Positions 1 to 14,003 of a stretch of DNA of 64,000 nucleotides are shown in pieces. Under the pieces are notes generated by a model that saw only the letters and a list, made by a program, of their open reading frames with translations, made no database searches and had not been told where the DNA came from. The translations under genes were made by a program, and so were the position numbers. The stretch comes from Megascapheus bottae (lineage: Eukaryota > Chordata > Mammalia > Rodentia > Geomyidae). The stretch's first letter is position 1. Every line of letters begins with the position of its first letter. The stretch spans positions 607,501 to 671,500 of the forward strand of contig JANJXV010000048.1 in the NCBI GenBank assembly GCA_024803745.1. Reading direction: 5' to 3'.

Positions 1-459
1 CCATTACCCTTACCCTAATGATAACCCTAACCCTAACCTTAACCCTAACCCTAACACAAACACTTACCCTAACCCTAACCATAACCCTAAACGTAACCCT
101 AACCCTAACCCTAAACCTTACCTTTACCCTAACCCTAACCCTAACCCTAACCCTAACCTTCACCCTAACACTAACCCGAACCCTAACACTTACCCTAACT
201 GTAACCCTAAACCTAACCCTATCCCTAACCCTAAACATAACCCTAACAATAACACCTAACCTTAACCATAACCCTAACCCTAACACATACCCTTACCTAA
301 CCCTAACCCTAACCCTAACCCTAACCGTAAACCTAACCCTAACCCTTAAACTTACCCTTACCCTAACCCTAACCCTAAACCTAACCCTAACCCTTATCCT
401 TACCCTAAACCTAACCCTAACCTTAACCCTAACCCTAACCTTAACATAACCCTAACCCT

Positions 460-850
460 AATAGTAAACTTTACCCTTACCCTAACCCTAAACCTAATTC
501 TAACCCAAACCCAAACACTAACACTAACATTAACACTTACCCTAACCCTAACCCTAACCCTAAAACTAACCCTTACACTTAACCTAACCCGAACCCTAAA
601 CCTAACACTAACCCTAACCCTATCCCTTAACATTACCCTAACCCCAACCCTAACCCTAACTCTAACCCTAACCCTAAGCCCTAACCCTAACCCTAACCCT
701 AACCCTTACACTTCTTCTAACCCTAACCCTAACCCTAAACCTAACCCTTACCCTAACCCTAACCCTAAACATATCCCTAACCCTAACCTAACCTTAACCC
801 TAACCCTAAGCCTATCTCTAACCCTTACCCTGACCCTAACCCTAAACCTA
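460..850 (+). repeat. Diverged repeat, copy 1 (partner 3390-3840)
   Basis: Markers shared with 3390-3840 in the same order: AAACTTTACCCTTACCC (468 and 3397), ACATATCCC (769 and 3757) and CCTATCTCTAACCCTTACC (811 and 3799). The offset grows from 2,929 to 2,988 bp, so indels have accumulated between the markers. The spacing is close to the 2,909-bp unit on the right side of the window. Confidence 0.65.
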
Positions 851-1282
851 ACACTAACCCTAACCCTTACCCTAACCCTAACCCTAACCCTAACCCTAAC
901 CCTAACCCTAACCTTTACCCTTATCCTAACACTAACCCTAACCCTAACACTTACCCTTACCCTAACCCTAAACCTAACCCTACACCTAAAACTTACCCTA
1001 ACCATAACCCTAGCCCTAACCCTAACCCTTACCCTTACCTTAACCCTAAACCTAACCCTATCCCTTACCCTTACCCTAACGGTGACCCTAACCCTAACCC
1101 AAACCTAACCCTAACCCTAACACTTACCCTTACACTAATCCTAACCCTAAACCTAAACCTAACCCTTAACATAACCATAACACTAACCCTAACCCTAACC
1201 CTTACCCTTACCTTAACCCTAACCCTAACCTAATCCCTTACCCTTACCCTAAAGCTAACCCTAACCCTAACCTTAACCCTAA

Positions 1283-1500
1283 CCCTAAACCTAACCGTAA
1301 CCCTAAACATAACCCTAACCCTAAGCCTAACCCTAACACTTACCCTAAACCTAAACCTAATCCTTACCCTAATCCTAACCCTAACCCTAATCCTAACCGT
1401 AACCCTAAAACGAACCCTAACCCTAACCCTAACCCTAACCCTAATCCTAACCCTCACCCTTACCCCAACCCTAACCCTAACCTTAACCCCAACCCTAAAC
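1283..1500 (+). repeat. Diverged repeat, copy 1 (partner 2418-2625)
   Basis: The order of variants (CCGTAA, then ACATAA, CTAAGCC, AATCCTTACC and AAACGAA) matches 2418-2625 at a constant offset of 1,136 bp, checked at AAG (1325/2461) and ACGAA (1410/2546). Both copies then continue into CTCACCCTTACCCCAACCC. Confidence 0.65.
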
Positions 1501-2417
1501 CTAACACTAACCCTAACCCTAACCCTTAAACTTACCCTAAGCCTAATCCTAAACCTAACCCCTAACACTAACCTTAACCTAACCATAACACTAACCATAA
1601 ACTTTACCCTTACCCTAACCCTAAACCTAACTCTTACCCTAACCCAAACCCTAACACTAACCCTAACGCTTACCCTAACCCTAACCCTAAACCTAACCCT
1701 TACCCTAACCCTAACCCTAACCCTAACCCTCACCCTAACCTTAACCCTAACCCTATCCCTAACCCTTACCATTACCCTAACCCTAACCCTAACCCTAACC
1801 CTAACCCTAACCCTAACCCTTACACTTTTCCTAACCCTAACCCTAACCCTAACTCTAACCCTTACCCTTACCCTAACCCTAAACCTAAACCTATCCCTAA
1901 CCCTAACCCTAACCTTAACCCTAACCCTAACCCTATCCCTAACCATTACCCTGAACCTAACCCTAAATCTAACACTAACCCTAACCCTAAACCTAACCCT
2001 TACCCTTACCCTAACACTCACCCTAAACCTAACCCTAACCCCAACCCTAACCCCTAACCCTAACCCTAAAACTAACCCTAAGCATTAGCCTTATCCTAAC
2101 ACTAACCCTAACCCTAACCCTAACTCTTACCCTTACCCTAACCCTAAGGCAAACCCTAACCCTAACCCTTACCCTAACCCTAACCCTAAAACTAACCCTA
2201 ACCTTTACCCTTATCCTAACCCTAACCCTAACCCTAAACCTAACCCTAACACTTACCCTTACCCTTAAACCTAAACCTAACCCTAACCCTACACCTAACC
2301 CTTACCCTAACCATAAACCTAACCCTAAACCTAACCCTTACCCTTACCTTAACCCTACACCTAACCCTATCCCTTACCCTTACCCTAACGCTAACCCTAA
2401 CCCAAACCTTAACAATA

Positions 2418-2625
2418 ACCCTAAACCTAACCGTAACCTTAAATATAACCCTAACCCTAAGCCTAACCCTAACCCTTACCCTAAACCTAAACCTAATCCT
2501 TACCCTAACCCTAACCCTAACCCTAATCCTAACCATAACCCTAAAACGAAGCCTAACCCTAACCCTAACCCTAACACTCACCCTTACCCCAACCCTAACC
2601 CTAACCTTAACCCCAACCCTTGACC
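2418..2625 (+). repeat. Diverged repeat, copy 2 (partner 1283-1500)
   Basis: Same variant order as 1283-1500 at offset 1,136 bp, with scattered differences such as AAATATAACC against AAACATAACC and AAACGAAGCC against AAACGAACCC. Confidence 0.65.
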
Positions 2626-2814
2626 TAACCTTAACCCTAACCCTTACCCTAACCCTAACCCTAACCCTAACCACTAACCCTAACCCTTAACATAACCTAA
2701 CCCTAACCATAACCCTTACCCTTACCCTACCCCTACACCTAACTCTAACTCTAACCCAAACCTTAACACTAACCTAACCCTTACCCTAACCCTAACCCTA
2801 ACCCTTACCCTAAC

Positions 2815-2912
2815 ACTTCCCCATACCCTAACACGAACCCTAACCCTAACCCTAACCCTAACCTTAACCCTAACCCTAACCCTAACATTTCCCCATACCC
2901 TAACACGAACAC
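2815..2912 (+). repeat. 72-bp direct repeat carrying CCCCATACCCTAACACGAAC
   Basis: The rare word CCCCATACCCTAACACGAAC occurs twice, with CCATAC at 2821 and 2893, exactly 12 hexamers apart. The same word pair recurs at 5381-5463. It is one of the least CCCTAA-like words in the left domain, so its repetition indicates duplication rather than chance. Confidence 0.8.
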
Positions 2913-3389
2913 TAACCCTAAACCTAACCCTAAACCTAACCCTTACCATTACCCTAACCCTAACCCAAAACCTAACCCTAACCCTAAACCTAAACCTAAC
3001 CCTAACCCTAAACCTTACCCTTATCCTAACACTAACCCTAACCCTAACCCTAACACTTACACTTATCCTAACCCTAAACTTAATCCTAACCCTAACCCTT
3101 ACCATAACCTTAACTCTAAACCTAACCCTAACCCTTACCCTTATTCTAACACTAACCCTAACCCTAACCCTAACCCTAACCCTAATCCTAACCATAACCG
3201 TAAAACTAACCCTAACTCTAACCATAAACCTAACCCTAACCCTAATCCTAACCCTGACCCTTACCCTTACCCTAACCCTAACCTGAACCCCAACCCTAAA
3301 CCTGACACTAACCCTAACCCTAACCCTTAAACTTACCCTAACCCTAATCCTAAACCTAACCCCTAACCCTAACCTTAACCCAACCCTAA

Positions 3390-3840
3390 CCATAAACTTT
3401 ACCCTTACCCTAACCCTAAATCTAATTCTAACCCTAACCCAAACCCTAACAGTAACCCTAACACTCACCCTAAACCTAACCCTAACCCTTACCCTAACCG
3501 TAACCCTAACCCTAACCATAACCTTAACCCTAACCCTAAACCTAACCCTTACACTTAAACTAACCCGAACCCTAAACCTAACACTAACCCTAACCCTATC
3601 CCTTACCATTACCCTAACCTCAACCCAAACCCTAAGTCTAACCCTAACCCTAACCCTAAGCCCTAACCCTAACGCTAAACCTAACCCTAACACTTTTCCT
3701 AACCCTAAACCTAACCCTAACCATTACCCTTACCCTAACCCTAACCCTAACCCTAAACATATCCCTAACCCTAACCCTATCCTTAACCCTAACCCTAACC
3801 TATCTCTAACCCTTACCCTGACCCTAACCCTAAATAAAAC
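3390..3840 (+). repeat. Diverged repeat, copy 2 (partner 460-850)
   Basis: Carries the same ordered rare words as 460-850, about 2.93-2.99 kb downstream, including CCCTGACCC after CCTATCTCTAACCC. The two copies differ by many substitutions and by about 59 bp of net insertion, so the duplication is old. Confidence 0.65.
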
Positions 3841-5159
3841 ACTAACCCTAAACCTAACCCTAACCCTTACCCTTACCCTAACACTAAACCTAAACCTAAT
3901 CCTAACCCTATCCCTAACCCTTACCATGACCCTAACACTAAACCTAACACTAACCCTAACCCTAAACCTAACCCTTACCCTCACCCTAACACTAACCCTA
4001 AACCTAACCCTAACCCCAACCCTAACCCCTAACCCTAACCCTAACCCTAACCCTAACCCAAACCCTAACACTAACCCTAACCCTTATCCTAACCCTAACC
4101 CTAACCCTAACCCTCACCCTAACCTTAAACCTAACCCTAAACCTAACCCTTACACTTAACCTAACCCGAACCCTAAACCTAACACCTACCCTAACCCTAA
4201 CCCTTACCATTACCCTAACCACAACCCTAACCCTAACACTAACCCCTAACCCTAACCCTAACCCTAACCCTTACCCTTAGGTTAACCCTAACCCTAAACC
4301 TATGCCTAACCCTAACCCTAACCTTAAACCTAACCCTAACCCTATCCCTGACCCTTACCCTATCCCTAACCCTAAACCTAACACTAACCCTAATCCTAAC
4401 CCTAACCCTTACCCTCACCCTAACACTAACCCTAAACCTAACCCTAACCCCAACCGTAACCCCTAACCCAAACCTTAACACTAACCCTAAGCCTTACCCT
4501 TATCCTAACACTAACACTAAACCTAACCCTAACACTTACCCTTACCCTAACCCTAAACCTAAACCTAACCCTAACCCTTACCCTAACCCTAACCCTAACC
4601 CTAACCCTAACCTTTACCCTTATCCTAACACTAACCCTCACCCTAAACCTAACCCTAACACTTACCCTTACACTAACCTAAACCTAACCCTAAACCTAAC
4701 GCTTACCCTAACCATAACCCTAACCCTAACCCTAACCCTTACCCTTACCTTACCCCTAACCCTAACCCTATCCCTTACCCTTACCCTAACGCTGACCCTA
4801 ACCCTAACCTAACCCTAACCCTAACCCTAACCCTAACACATACCCTTACACTAACCCTTACCCTAACCCTAACCCTAACCCAAATCATAACCCTAACCCT
4901 AACCCTAATCCTAACCCTAAACCCTTACCCTTACCCTATCCCTAACCCTAAACTTAACCCCAACCCTAAACCTAACGTTAACCCTAACCATAAACCTAAC
5001 CCTAACCCTTACCTACCCCTAACCCTTACCCTTATCCTAATCCTAACCCTAAACTTAACCCCAACCCTAAACCTAACGCTAACCCTAACCCTAAACCTAA
5101 CCGTAACCCTAACCTTACCCTTACCCAAAACCTAAACCTAACACTTACCCTAAACCTAA

Positions 5160-5365
5160 CCCTAAACCTAACACTTACCCTTACCCTAACCCTAACCCTA
5201 ACCTTAACCCCAAACCTAAACCTAAACCTAACCCTTACCCTAACACTTACCCTAACCCTAACCCTAAGCCTAACACTTACCCTTACCTTAACCCTAACCC
5301 TAACCTTAACCCCAAACCTAAACCTAAACCTAACCCTTACCCTAATACTTACCCTAATCCTAACC
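5160..5365 (+). repeat. 102-bp tandem pair
   Basis: The word TTAACCCCAAACCTAAACC occurs with CCCC at 5208 and 5310, 102 bp (17 hexamers) apart, and the variants around it match in order. On the - strand the duplication shows as a repeated FRFRFGVKVRV peptide string, a consequence of the repeat and not a protein feature. Confidence 0.75.
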
Positions 5366-5380
5366 CTAACCCTTACCCTA

Positions 5381-5463
5381 ACACTTCCCATACCCTAACA
5401 CGAACCCTAACCCTAACCTTAACCCTAACCCTAACACTTCCCCATACCCTAACACGAACCCTA
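5381..5463 (+). repeat. 54-bp direct repeat carrying CCATACCCTAACACGAACC
   Basis: A second place with the word pair seen at 2815-2912: CCATAC lies at 5388 and 5442, 54 bp (9 hexamers) apart. The first copy has lost one C (TTCCCATAC against TTCCCCATAC). Confidence 0.8.
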
Positions 5464-8265
5464 ACCCTAAACCTATCCCTAACCCTAACCCTAGCCCTAA
5501 CCCTTACCCTTATCATAAACCTAACCCTAAACCTAACCCTAACCCTAACCTTAAAGCTAACCCTAACACTATCCCTAACCGTAACCCTAACTCTTACCCT
5601 TATGCTAACACTAACCCTATCCCTAACACTAACACTTACCCTTACCCTAAGACAAAACCTAAACCTAACACTAACCCTTACCCTAACACTTACCCTAACC
5701 CTAACCATAAGCCTAACACTTACCCTTACCCTAACACTAACCCTAACCCTAACCCTAACCCTAACCCTTACCCTAACCATAACCCTAATCCTAAACCTAA
5801 CCCTTACCCTTACCTTAACCGTAATCCTAACCCTAACCCTAACCCTAAAACTAACCCTAACCCTTAACCTTACCCTTACCCTAACCTTAACCCTAAACCT
5901 AACCCTAACCCTTACCCTTACCCTAACCCTAACCCTAACCTTAACCCTAACCCTAACCCAAACACTAACCCTAACCTTAACCCTAACCCTTATCCATACC
6001 CTAACCCTAACCAGAACCTTAAACCTAAACCTAACCCAAACCCTAAACCTAACCCTTACCCTTAACCTAACCCTAACTCTAAACCTAACCGTAACCCTTA
6101 CCATTACCCTAACCCTAACCCTAATCCTAACTCTCACCCTAACCTTAACCCTAACCCTTCCCTTACCCAAACCATAACCCTAACCCTTACCGTAAACCTA
6201 AACCTAAACCTAACCCTAACCCTTACCCTAACCCTATCCCTCCGCTAACCCTAACCCTAACCATTAACGATACCCTAACCCTAACCCTCATCTTAACCCT
6301 AAATCTAACCCTAATCCTAACCCTTACCCGTACCCTAACCCAAAATCTAACCTTAACCCTTACCCTTACCCTCACCCTAACCCTAACCTTAATGCTAACC
6401 ATAACTCTAACCCTTAACCTAACCCTAACCCTAACCCTAAACCTTACCCTAACCCTAACACTAACCCTAACCCTTACCCTTTTCCTAAACCTAACACTAA
6501 CCCTAACCCTTACACTTACCCTAACCCTAACCCTAAACCTAACCCTAACCCAAACCCTAACCCCAACCCTAACCCTAACCTTACCCTAACCCTATCCCTA
6601 AACCTAACCATTACCCTTTCACTAACCCTAACCCTGAACCTAACAATAACCCTAACCCTAACACTTACCCTTACCCTACCCCTAAACCTAAACCTACCCC
6701 TAAACCTAACACTAATCCTAACCCCGATCCCTAACCCTAACCGTAACCCTAACACTTAACCTTACCCTAACCATAATCCTCACCCTTACCCTTAACCTAC
6801 CCTAACCGTAACCTTAACCCCAACCATAAACCTAACCCTAACCTTACCCTAACACTTACCCTAACCCTAACCCTAACCCTAACACTTAACCTAACCCTAA
6901 CCCTAGCCCTAAGCCTAACCCTTACCCTAACCCTAACCCTAACCCTAACACTTACCCTTACCCTACCCTAACCCTATCCCTAAACCTAACCCTAACCCTA
7001 ACCTTAACCCTAACCCTAACCCTAACCCTTATCATTACCCTAACCCTAACCCTAAACCTAAACATAACCCTAATCCCTAACCCTAACTCTAACCCTTACC
7101 CTAACCCTTACCCTTATCCTAACCCTAAACCTAACCCTAACCCTAATCCTAACACTTACCCTTACCCTAAACCTAACCCTTATCCTAACCCTAAGCTTAA
7201 CCCTAAACCTAACCCTTACCCTTATCCTAACACTAACCCTAAGCCTAAACCTTACCCTAAACCTAACCCTAACCCTAACACTTACCCTTACCCTACCCTA
7301 ACCCTAACCGCTAACCCTAACCCTTAACCTAACCCTATTCCTAACCATAACCCTTACCTTTACCCTAACCTTAAACCTAACTCTAACCCTAACCTTTACC
7401 CTCACCCTAACTCTAACCCAAACCCTAACCCTAATCCTAACACTTACCCTTACCCTAAACCTAACCCTAAACCTAATCCTTACCCTAATCCTAACCCTAA
7501 CCCTTACCCTAACCCTAATCCTAACCCTAACCCTAACCCTAACCCTTACCCTAACCCTAAACCTAAACCTGACCATAACCCTAACTCTAACCCTTACCTT
7601 TACCATAACCCTAAACCTATGCGTAACCCTAACTCTTACTCTTACCCTTACCCTCAACCTAACCCTAAACTTAAACCTGACCCTAACCCTAACCCTAACC
7701 TTAACCCTAAACGCTTATCCTTACCCTAACCCTAAACCTAACCCTAAACCTAACCCTAACCCTAACCTTAACCCTAACCCTTTCCATTACCCTAAACCTA
7801 ATCCTAAACCGAACCCCAAACCTAAACCTACCACTTACCATTACTCTAACCATAACCCTAAAACTAACCCTAACCCTTACCCTTACCATAATTCTAACCC
7901 TAACCCTAACCCTAACCCTTAACCTTACCCTAACCCTAACCATAAACCGAACATTAACCCTAACCCTAACCCTTATCCTTACCCTAACCCTATACCTAAA
8001 ACTAACCCTAACCCTAACCCCTACCCCTAACCTTAACCTTAACCTTACCCTACCCTAACCCTAACCCTAACCCTAACACTTACCCTAACGCTAACCCTAA
8101 CCCTAACCCTAACCCTAATCCTAACCCTAACACTTACCCTAACACTTTCCCTAACCCTAACCCTAAACCTAACCCTAACACTTACCCTTACCCTAATCCT
8201 AACCCTAACCCTAAACCTTACCCTAACCCTAACTCTAACCTTAACACTTACAATTACCCGAACCA

Positions 8266-8305
<40 letters not shown>

Positions 8306-11300
8306 ACTTACCCTAACCATAACCCTAACCCTAACCCTTACCCTAACCCTAACCCTAACCCAAACCCTTACCCTTACCCTAATCCTAACCCTAACCCTAA
8401 CCCTAACCCCTAACCCTAACCCTTAACATAACCCTAACCCTAACCCTAACCCTAACCCTTACCCTTACCCTAACCCTAAACCTAACCCTAACCCTAACCC
8501 TTACCCTAAACCTAACCCTAACCCTAACCTTAAACCTAACGATAACCATAAACCCAAACCTAACCCTTACCCTTACCCTAACCCTATCCCTAAACCTAAA
8601 TCTAACCCTAAAGCTTAACATAACCCTTACCCTAACCCTAACCCTTTCCCTAACCCTAACCCTAAACCTTACCCTTGTCCTAACCCTAACCTTAACCCTA
8701 ACCCTTACCCTTACCCTAACCCTAACACTAACCCTTACCCTTACCCTAACCCTAACCTTAAACCTAACCCTAACCCTAACCCTTACCTTTACCGTAACCC
8801 TAAACCTAAACATAACCTTATCCCTTACTCTTAAGCTTACCCTCACCCTAACCCTAAACTTAAACTTAACCCTAAACCTAACTCTAACCCTAACCTTAAC
8901 CCTAAACCCTTATCCTTACCCTAACCCTAACCCTAAAGCTAAACCTAATCCTAACCCTAAACTTAACCCTAACCCTTTCCCTTACCCTAACCCTAAACTT
9001 AAACCCTAACCCTAACCCTAACACTAAACCTAACACTTAACCTTACCCTAACCCTAACCCTAAACCTAACCCTAACACTTACCCTTACCATAATTCTAAC
9101 CCTAACCCTAACCCTAACCCTTACCCTAACCATTAACCCTAACCCTAACCCTAACCCTAACCCTAACCCTGACCCTCTACTTAACCCCAACCCTAAACCT
9201 AACCTAACCCTAACCCTTAAACTTACACTTACCCTAACCCTAACCCTAACCCTAACCCTAAAACTTACCCAAACCCTAACAATAACCCTAACCCTTACCC
9301 TAACCCTAACACTAACCCTAACACTTACCTAACCCTAACCCTAACCCTAACCCTTACCCTAACCCTAACCCTAACCCTTACCCTAATCCTAACCCTAACC
9401 CTAACCCCTAACCCTAACCCTAACCCTAACCCTAACCCCTAACCTAACCCTAACCGTAACCCTAACCCTTACCTTTACCCTAACCCTAAACCTAACTCTA
9501 AACCTAACCCTAACCCTAACCCTAACCATTACCGTCACCCTAACCCGAACCCTATCCCTAACCCTAACCTTAACCCTAACCCTAACCCTAACCCTTACCT
9601 GTACCCTAACCCTTACCCTAAAACTAACCTAACCCTAACCTTAACCCTAACCCTAATCCTAACCCTTACCCTTACCCTAAATCTAACCCTAACCTAAACC
9701 TAACACTAACCCTAACCCTAAACCTAAACCTAACCCTTACCCTTACCCTAACCCTAACCCTAAACCTAACACTAACCCTAACCCTAACCTTAACCCCAAC
9801 TCTAACCTAACCCTAACCCTTACCCTAACCCTTACCCTTGCTCAAACCCTAACACTAAACCTAAACCTAACCGTAACCTAACCCTAAACCTTACCCTAAC
9901 CCTAACCCTAATACTAACCCTAACCCTTACCCTAACCCTAACCCTAACCCTTATCCTTACCCTTACCCTAACCAAAACCCTAAACCTAACTCTAACCCTT
10001 AACCTTACCCGAACACTAACTCTAACGTTAACCCTAACCCTAACACTAACCCAGCCCTAACCTTAAACCTAACCTTTATCCTTACCCTATCCCTAACCCT
10101 AACCCTAACCCTAAACCTAAGCCTTACCCATACCCTAACTGTAACCCTAAACCTAATCGTAACCTTACCCTTACTGTAACCCTAACCCTAATCCTAACTC
10201 TAACCCTAACCCTAACCCTTACCCTTACCCTAATCCTGACCCTAACCCTAAACCTAAACGTAACACAAACCCTAACCCTAACCCTTACTCTAACCCTAAC
10301 CCTGGCCCTAACACTAACCCTAACCATTACCCTTACACTAACCCTAACCCTAAACTTAAACCTAACTCTAACCCTAACCTTTACCCTTACCCTAACCCAA
10401 ACTCTAACCCTAACCCTTACCCTTACCCTAACCCTAATCCTAACCTTAATGCTAACCCTAACCCTAACCCTTACAATAACCCTGAACCTAACCCTAATCC
10501 TTACCCTAGCCCTAACCCTAACGCTAACTCTTACCCTTTCCCTAACCTTAACACTAACTCTAACACTTAACCTTACCCTAAACCTAACCCTAACCCTAAA
10601 CCTAACCCTAACCCTAACACTTAACCCTAACACTAACACTAACCCTAATACTTACCCTTACCCTAACCCTAACCCTAAACCTTACCCTTACCCTAACCCT
10701 AACCCTAAACCTAACCCTAACTCTAACCGTAAACCTAACCTCAACCCTAACACTAACACTAACACTTACCCTAAACCTAAACCTAACCCTAACCCTAACC
10801 CTTACCCTTACCCGAAATTAAACCTAACCTTAACCCCAACCCTACAGCTAACCCTAACCCTAACACTTACCCTAACACTAACCCTAACCCTAACCATAAC
10901 CATAACACTTATCCTTACCCTAACCCTAACCCTAACCCTAACCCTAACCTAAACCTTACACTAACCCTAACCCCAACCTAACACTTACCCTTACCCTAAC
11001 CCTAACCCTAACCCTTACCCTAACCCTAACCCTAACCATAACCCCTAACACTAACCCTTATCCTAACCCTAACCCTAAGCCTAACCCTAATCCTTTCCCT
11101 TACCTAACTCTAAACCTAACTCTAACCATAACCCTAACCTAACCCTAACCTAACCCTTACCCTTAACCTAACCCTAACCCTAAGCCTAACCCTAACCCTT
11201 ACCCTTACACTAACCCTAAACCTAACTCTAACCCTAAACCTCACCCTAACAATAACCCTTACCCTTACCCTTACCCTAAACCTAACCCTAAACCTAACCC

Positions 11301-12529
11301 TAACTCTAACCCCTAAACCTAACCCTAACCCTAACACTAAAACTAACACTTACCCTAAACCTAAACCTAACCCTAACCCTAACCCTTACCCTTACCCGAA
11401 AATAAACCTAACCTTAACCCCAACCCTACACCTAACCCTAACCCTAACCCTTACCCTAACACTAAACCTAACCCTAACCCTAACCATAACACTTACCCTT
11501 ACCCTAACCCTAACCTAACCCTTACCCTAACCCTAACCCTAACTCTAACCCTAACACTTACCCTTACCCTAAACCTAACTCTAACCCTAACCCCTAAGCC
11601 TAACCCTTAACCTAACCCTAAACCTAAATCTAACCCTTACCCTTACCCTAACCCTAAACCTAACTCTAACCCTAAGCCAAATCTGAACCCTTACACTAAT
11701 CCTAACCCTAACCCTTACCCTAACCCTAATACTAACCCTAATGTTAAACCTAACCCTATCCCTAAACATAACCCTAACCCTTACCCTTACCCTTATCCTA
11801 ACCCTAAACCTAACCCTAACCTTAACCCTAACTCTAAACTTAACCCTATCCCTAACCCTAACCCTCCACATTGCGCTAACCCTAACCCTAAACCTATCAC
11901 TAACCCTAACCCTAACCCTAACACTTACCCATACCCTATACCTAACCCAAAACCTAACCCTAATCCTAACCCTAACCATAACCTCTAACCATAACCCTAA
12001 CGCTAACCCTAACCCTAACCCTAATCCTAACCCTAACACATACCCTTAACCTAACCCTAACCCTAACCTTAACTGTAACCCTAAACCTAACCCTAACCCT
12101 AAAACTAACCCTAACCCCTACCCTAACCCTAACCCTATCCCTAACCCTTACCCTTACCCTAACCCTAACCATAACCTTAACGCAACCCTACACCTAACCC
12201 TAACCCTAACCCTTACCCTTACGCTAACCCTAGAGCTAAACCTAACCCTAACCCTGACCCTAACCCTTACCTAACCCTAACGCTAATCCTAACCCTAACC
12301 CTTACCCTTACCGTACCCAAACCCTAAACCTAACCCTAATTCTAACCCTAACCCTAAACCTAAACCTAACCCTTACCCTTAACCTAACCCTAACCCTAAC
12401 CCTAAACCTAACCCTAAACCTAAACCTAACCCTTACCCTTACCCTAACCCTAACCCTAACCCATAAACCAACCCTAATCCTAACCCTAACCCTAACTCTT
12501 ACCCTTACCCTAACCCTAACCCTAACCCT

Positions 12530-14003
12530 TACCCTTACCCTAACCCTAACCTAACCCTTACCCTTACCCTAACCCTAAACCTAAACCTAAACCTAACTCT
12601 AACCCTAAACCTAACCCTTACCTTTACCGTAACCCTAAACCTAAACGTAACCCTAACCCTTACTCTTACCCTTAACCTCACCCTAAACCTAAACTTAAAC
12701 CTAACCCTAACCCTAACCTTAAGCCTAAACCCTTATCCTTACCCTAACCCTAACCCTAACCCTAAACTTAACCCTAACCTTAAACTTAACCCTAACCCTT
12801 TCCCTTACCCTAACCCTAACCCTAACCCTAAACCTAACACTTACCCTTACCCTAACCCTAACCCTAAACCTAATCCTAATCCTTACCCTTACCATAATTC
12901 TAACCCTAACACTTACCCTGTCCCTAACCCTAAACCTAACACTTACCCTTACCCTAACCCTAACCCTAACTCTAAACCTAACCCTAACCCTAACCCTAAC
13001 ACTTACCCTAAACTTAACCCTAACCATTACCCTTATCCTAAACCTGACCCTAAACTTAACTCCAACCTTAAACCTAATCCTAACCCCAACTCTTACCCTA
13101 ACACTTACCCTAACCCTAACCCTAACACTAACACTTACCCTTACACTAACCCTAACTCTAAAGCTTACCCTAACCCTAACCCTAACCTTAACACTTACTC
13201 TTACCCTAACCCTATCCCTAACCTTAATCCAACCCTAACCCTAACCCTAACCCTTACCCTCTCGCTAACCCTAACCCTAATCCTTACCCTAACCCTAACC
13301 CTACCCATAACCCTTACCCTTTCCCTAACCCTAACCCTAAACCTAACCCTTACCCTTACCCTAACCCTAAACCTGACCCTAACCCAAACCCTAACCCTAA
13401 CCTTAACCCAACCCTAACCCTAACCCTAACATTACCCTTACCCTAAACCTAACCCTAAACCTTACCCTAACACTAACCCTAACCATAATCCTTACCGTAA
13501 CCCTAACCATAAACCTACTCCTAACCCTTACCCTTTCCCTAAACCTAACAATAAACTTAAACATAACCCTAACCCTCACCCTTACCCCAACCCTAAACCT
13601 AAACCTAACCCTAACCCTAACCCTAACTCTAAACTTAACCCTATCCCTAACCATAACCCTCCCCCTTACCATTACCCTAACCCTAAACCTAACCCTAAAC
13701 CTAACCCTAACCCTAACACTGACCTTAAACCTAACCCAAACCATAACCCTAACCCTAACCCGTACCCTAACCCTAACACTAACACTAAACCTAAACCTAA
13801 CCCTTACCTTAACCCTAACCCTTACCCTAACCCTAACCCTAACCCTTACCCTAATCCTAACCCTAACACTAATCCTAACCCCTAACCCTAACCCTTAACA
13901 TAACCCTAACCCTAACCCTAACCCTTACCCTTACCCTAAACCTAAACCTAACTCTAACCCTAACCCAAACCCTAAACCTTACCCTAACCCTAACCCTAAC
14001 CCT
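12530..14003 (+). repeat. Segment of D1 missing from D2, present in D3
   Basis: D2 follows D1 until about 12,52x/23,33x and then jumps to sequence matching 14,00x (AACCCTTACATTAACCC at both). The skipped piece is about 1.48 kb. It is present in the third copy from about 30.3 to 32.14 kb (offsets 17,738 to 18,140), so D2 most simply lost it. Part of it (12.55-12.83 kb) also occurs at 18.42-18.70 kb. Confidence 0.8.

Larger units (their letters stand above)
1..7534 (+). repeat. Left domain: diverged telomere-like repeat with old internal copies
   Basis: This stretch has no near-identical long partner elsewhere in the window, apart from its own weak internal copies (entries below). Substitution density looks higher than in the 2.9-kb array on the right, and hexamer phase shifts are frequent. 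A short module beginning CCTATCCCTTACCCTTACCC recurs near 1058, 2366 and 4768. From about 5,470 to 7,530 I see only degenerate hexamers and recognise no long copy. It may be the oldest part of the window, but I cannot quantify divergence by eye. Confidence 0.6.

Noticed and set aside
700..725. CACTTCTTCTAACC as a nanopore telomere miscall (CTTCTT type)
   Set aside because: A single short occurrence among thousands of units; a systematic miscall would be extended and frequent.
5373..6170. 265-codon VR-rich frame as an arginine-rich, protamine-like protein
   Set aside because: VR is simply GTTAGG read in phase; neighbouring frames show the same pattern and nothing resembles a start context or a bounded gene.
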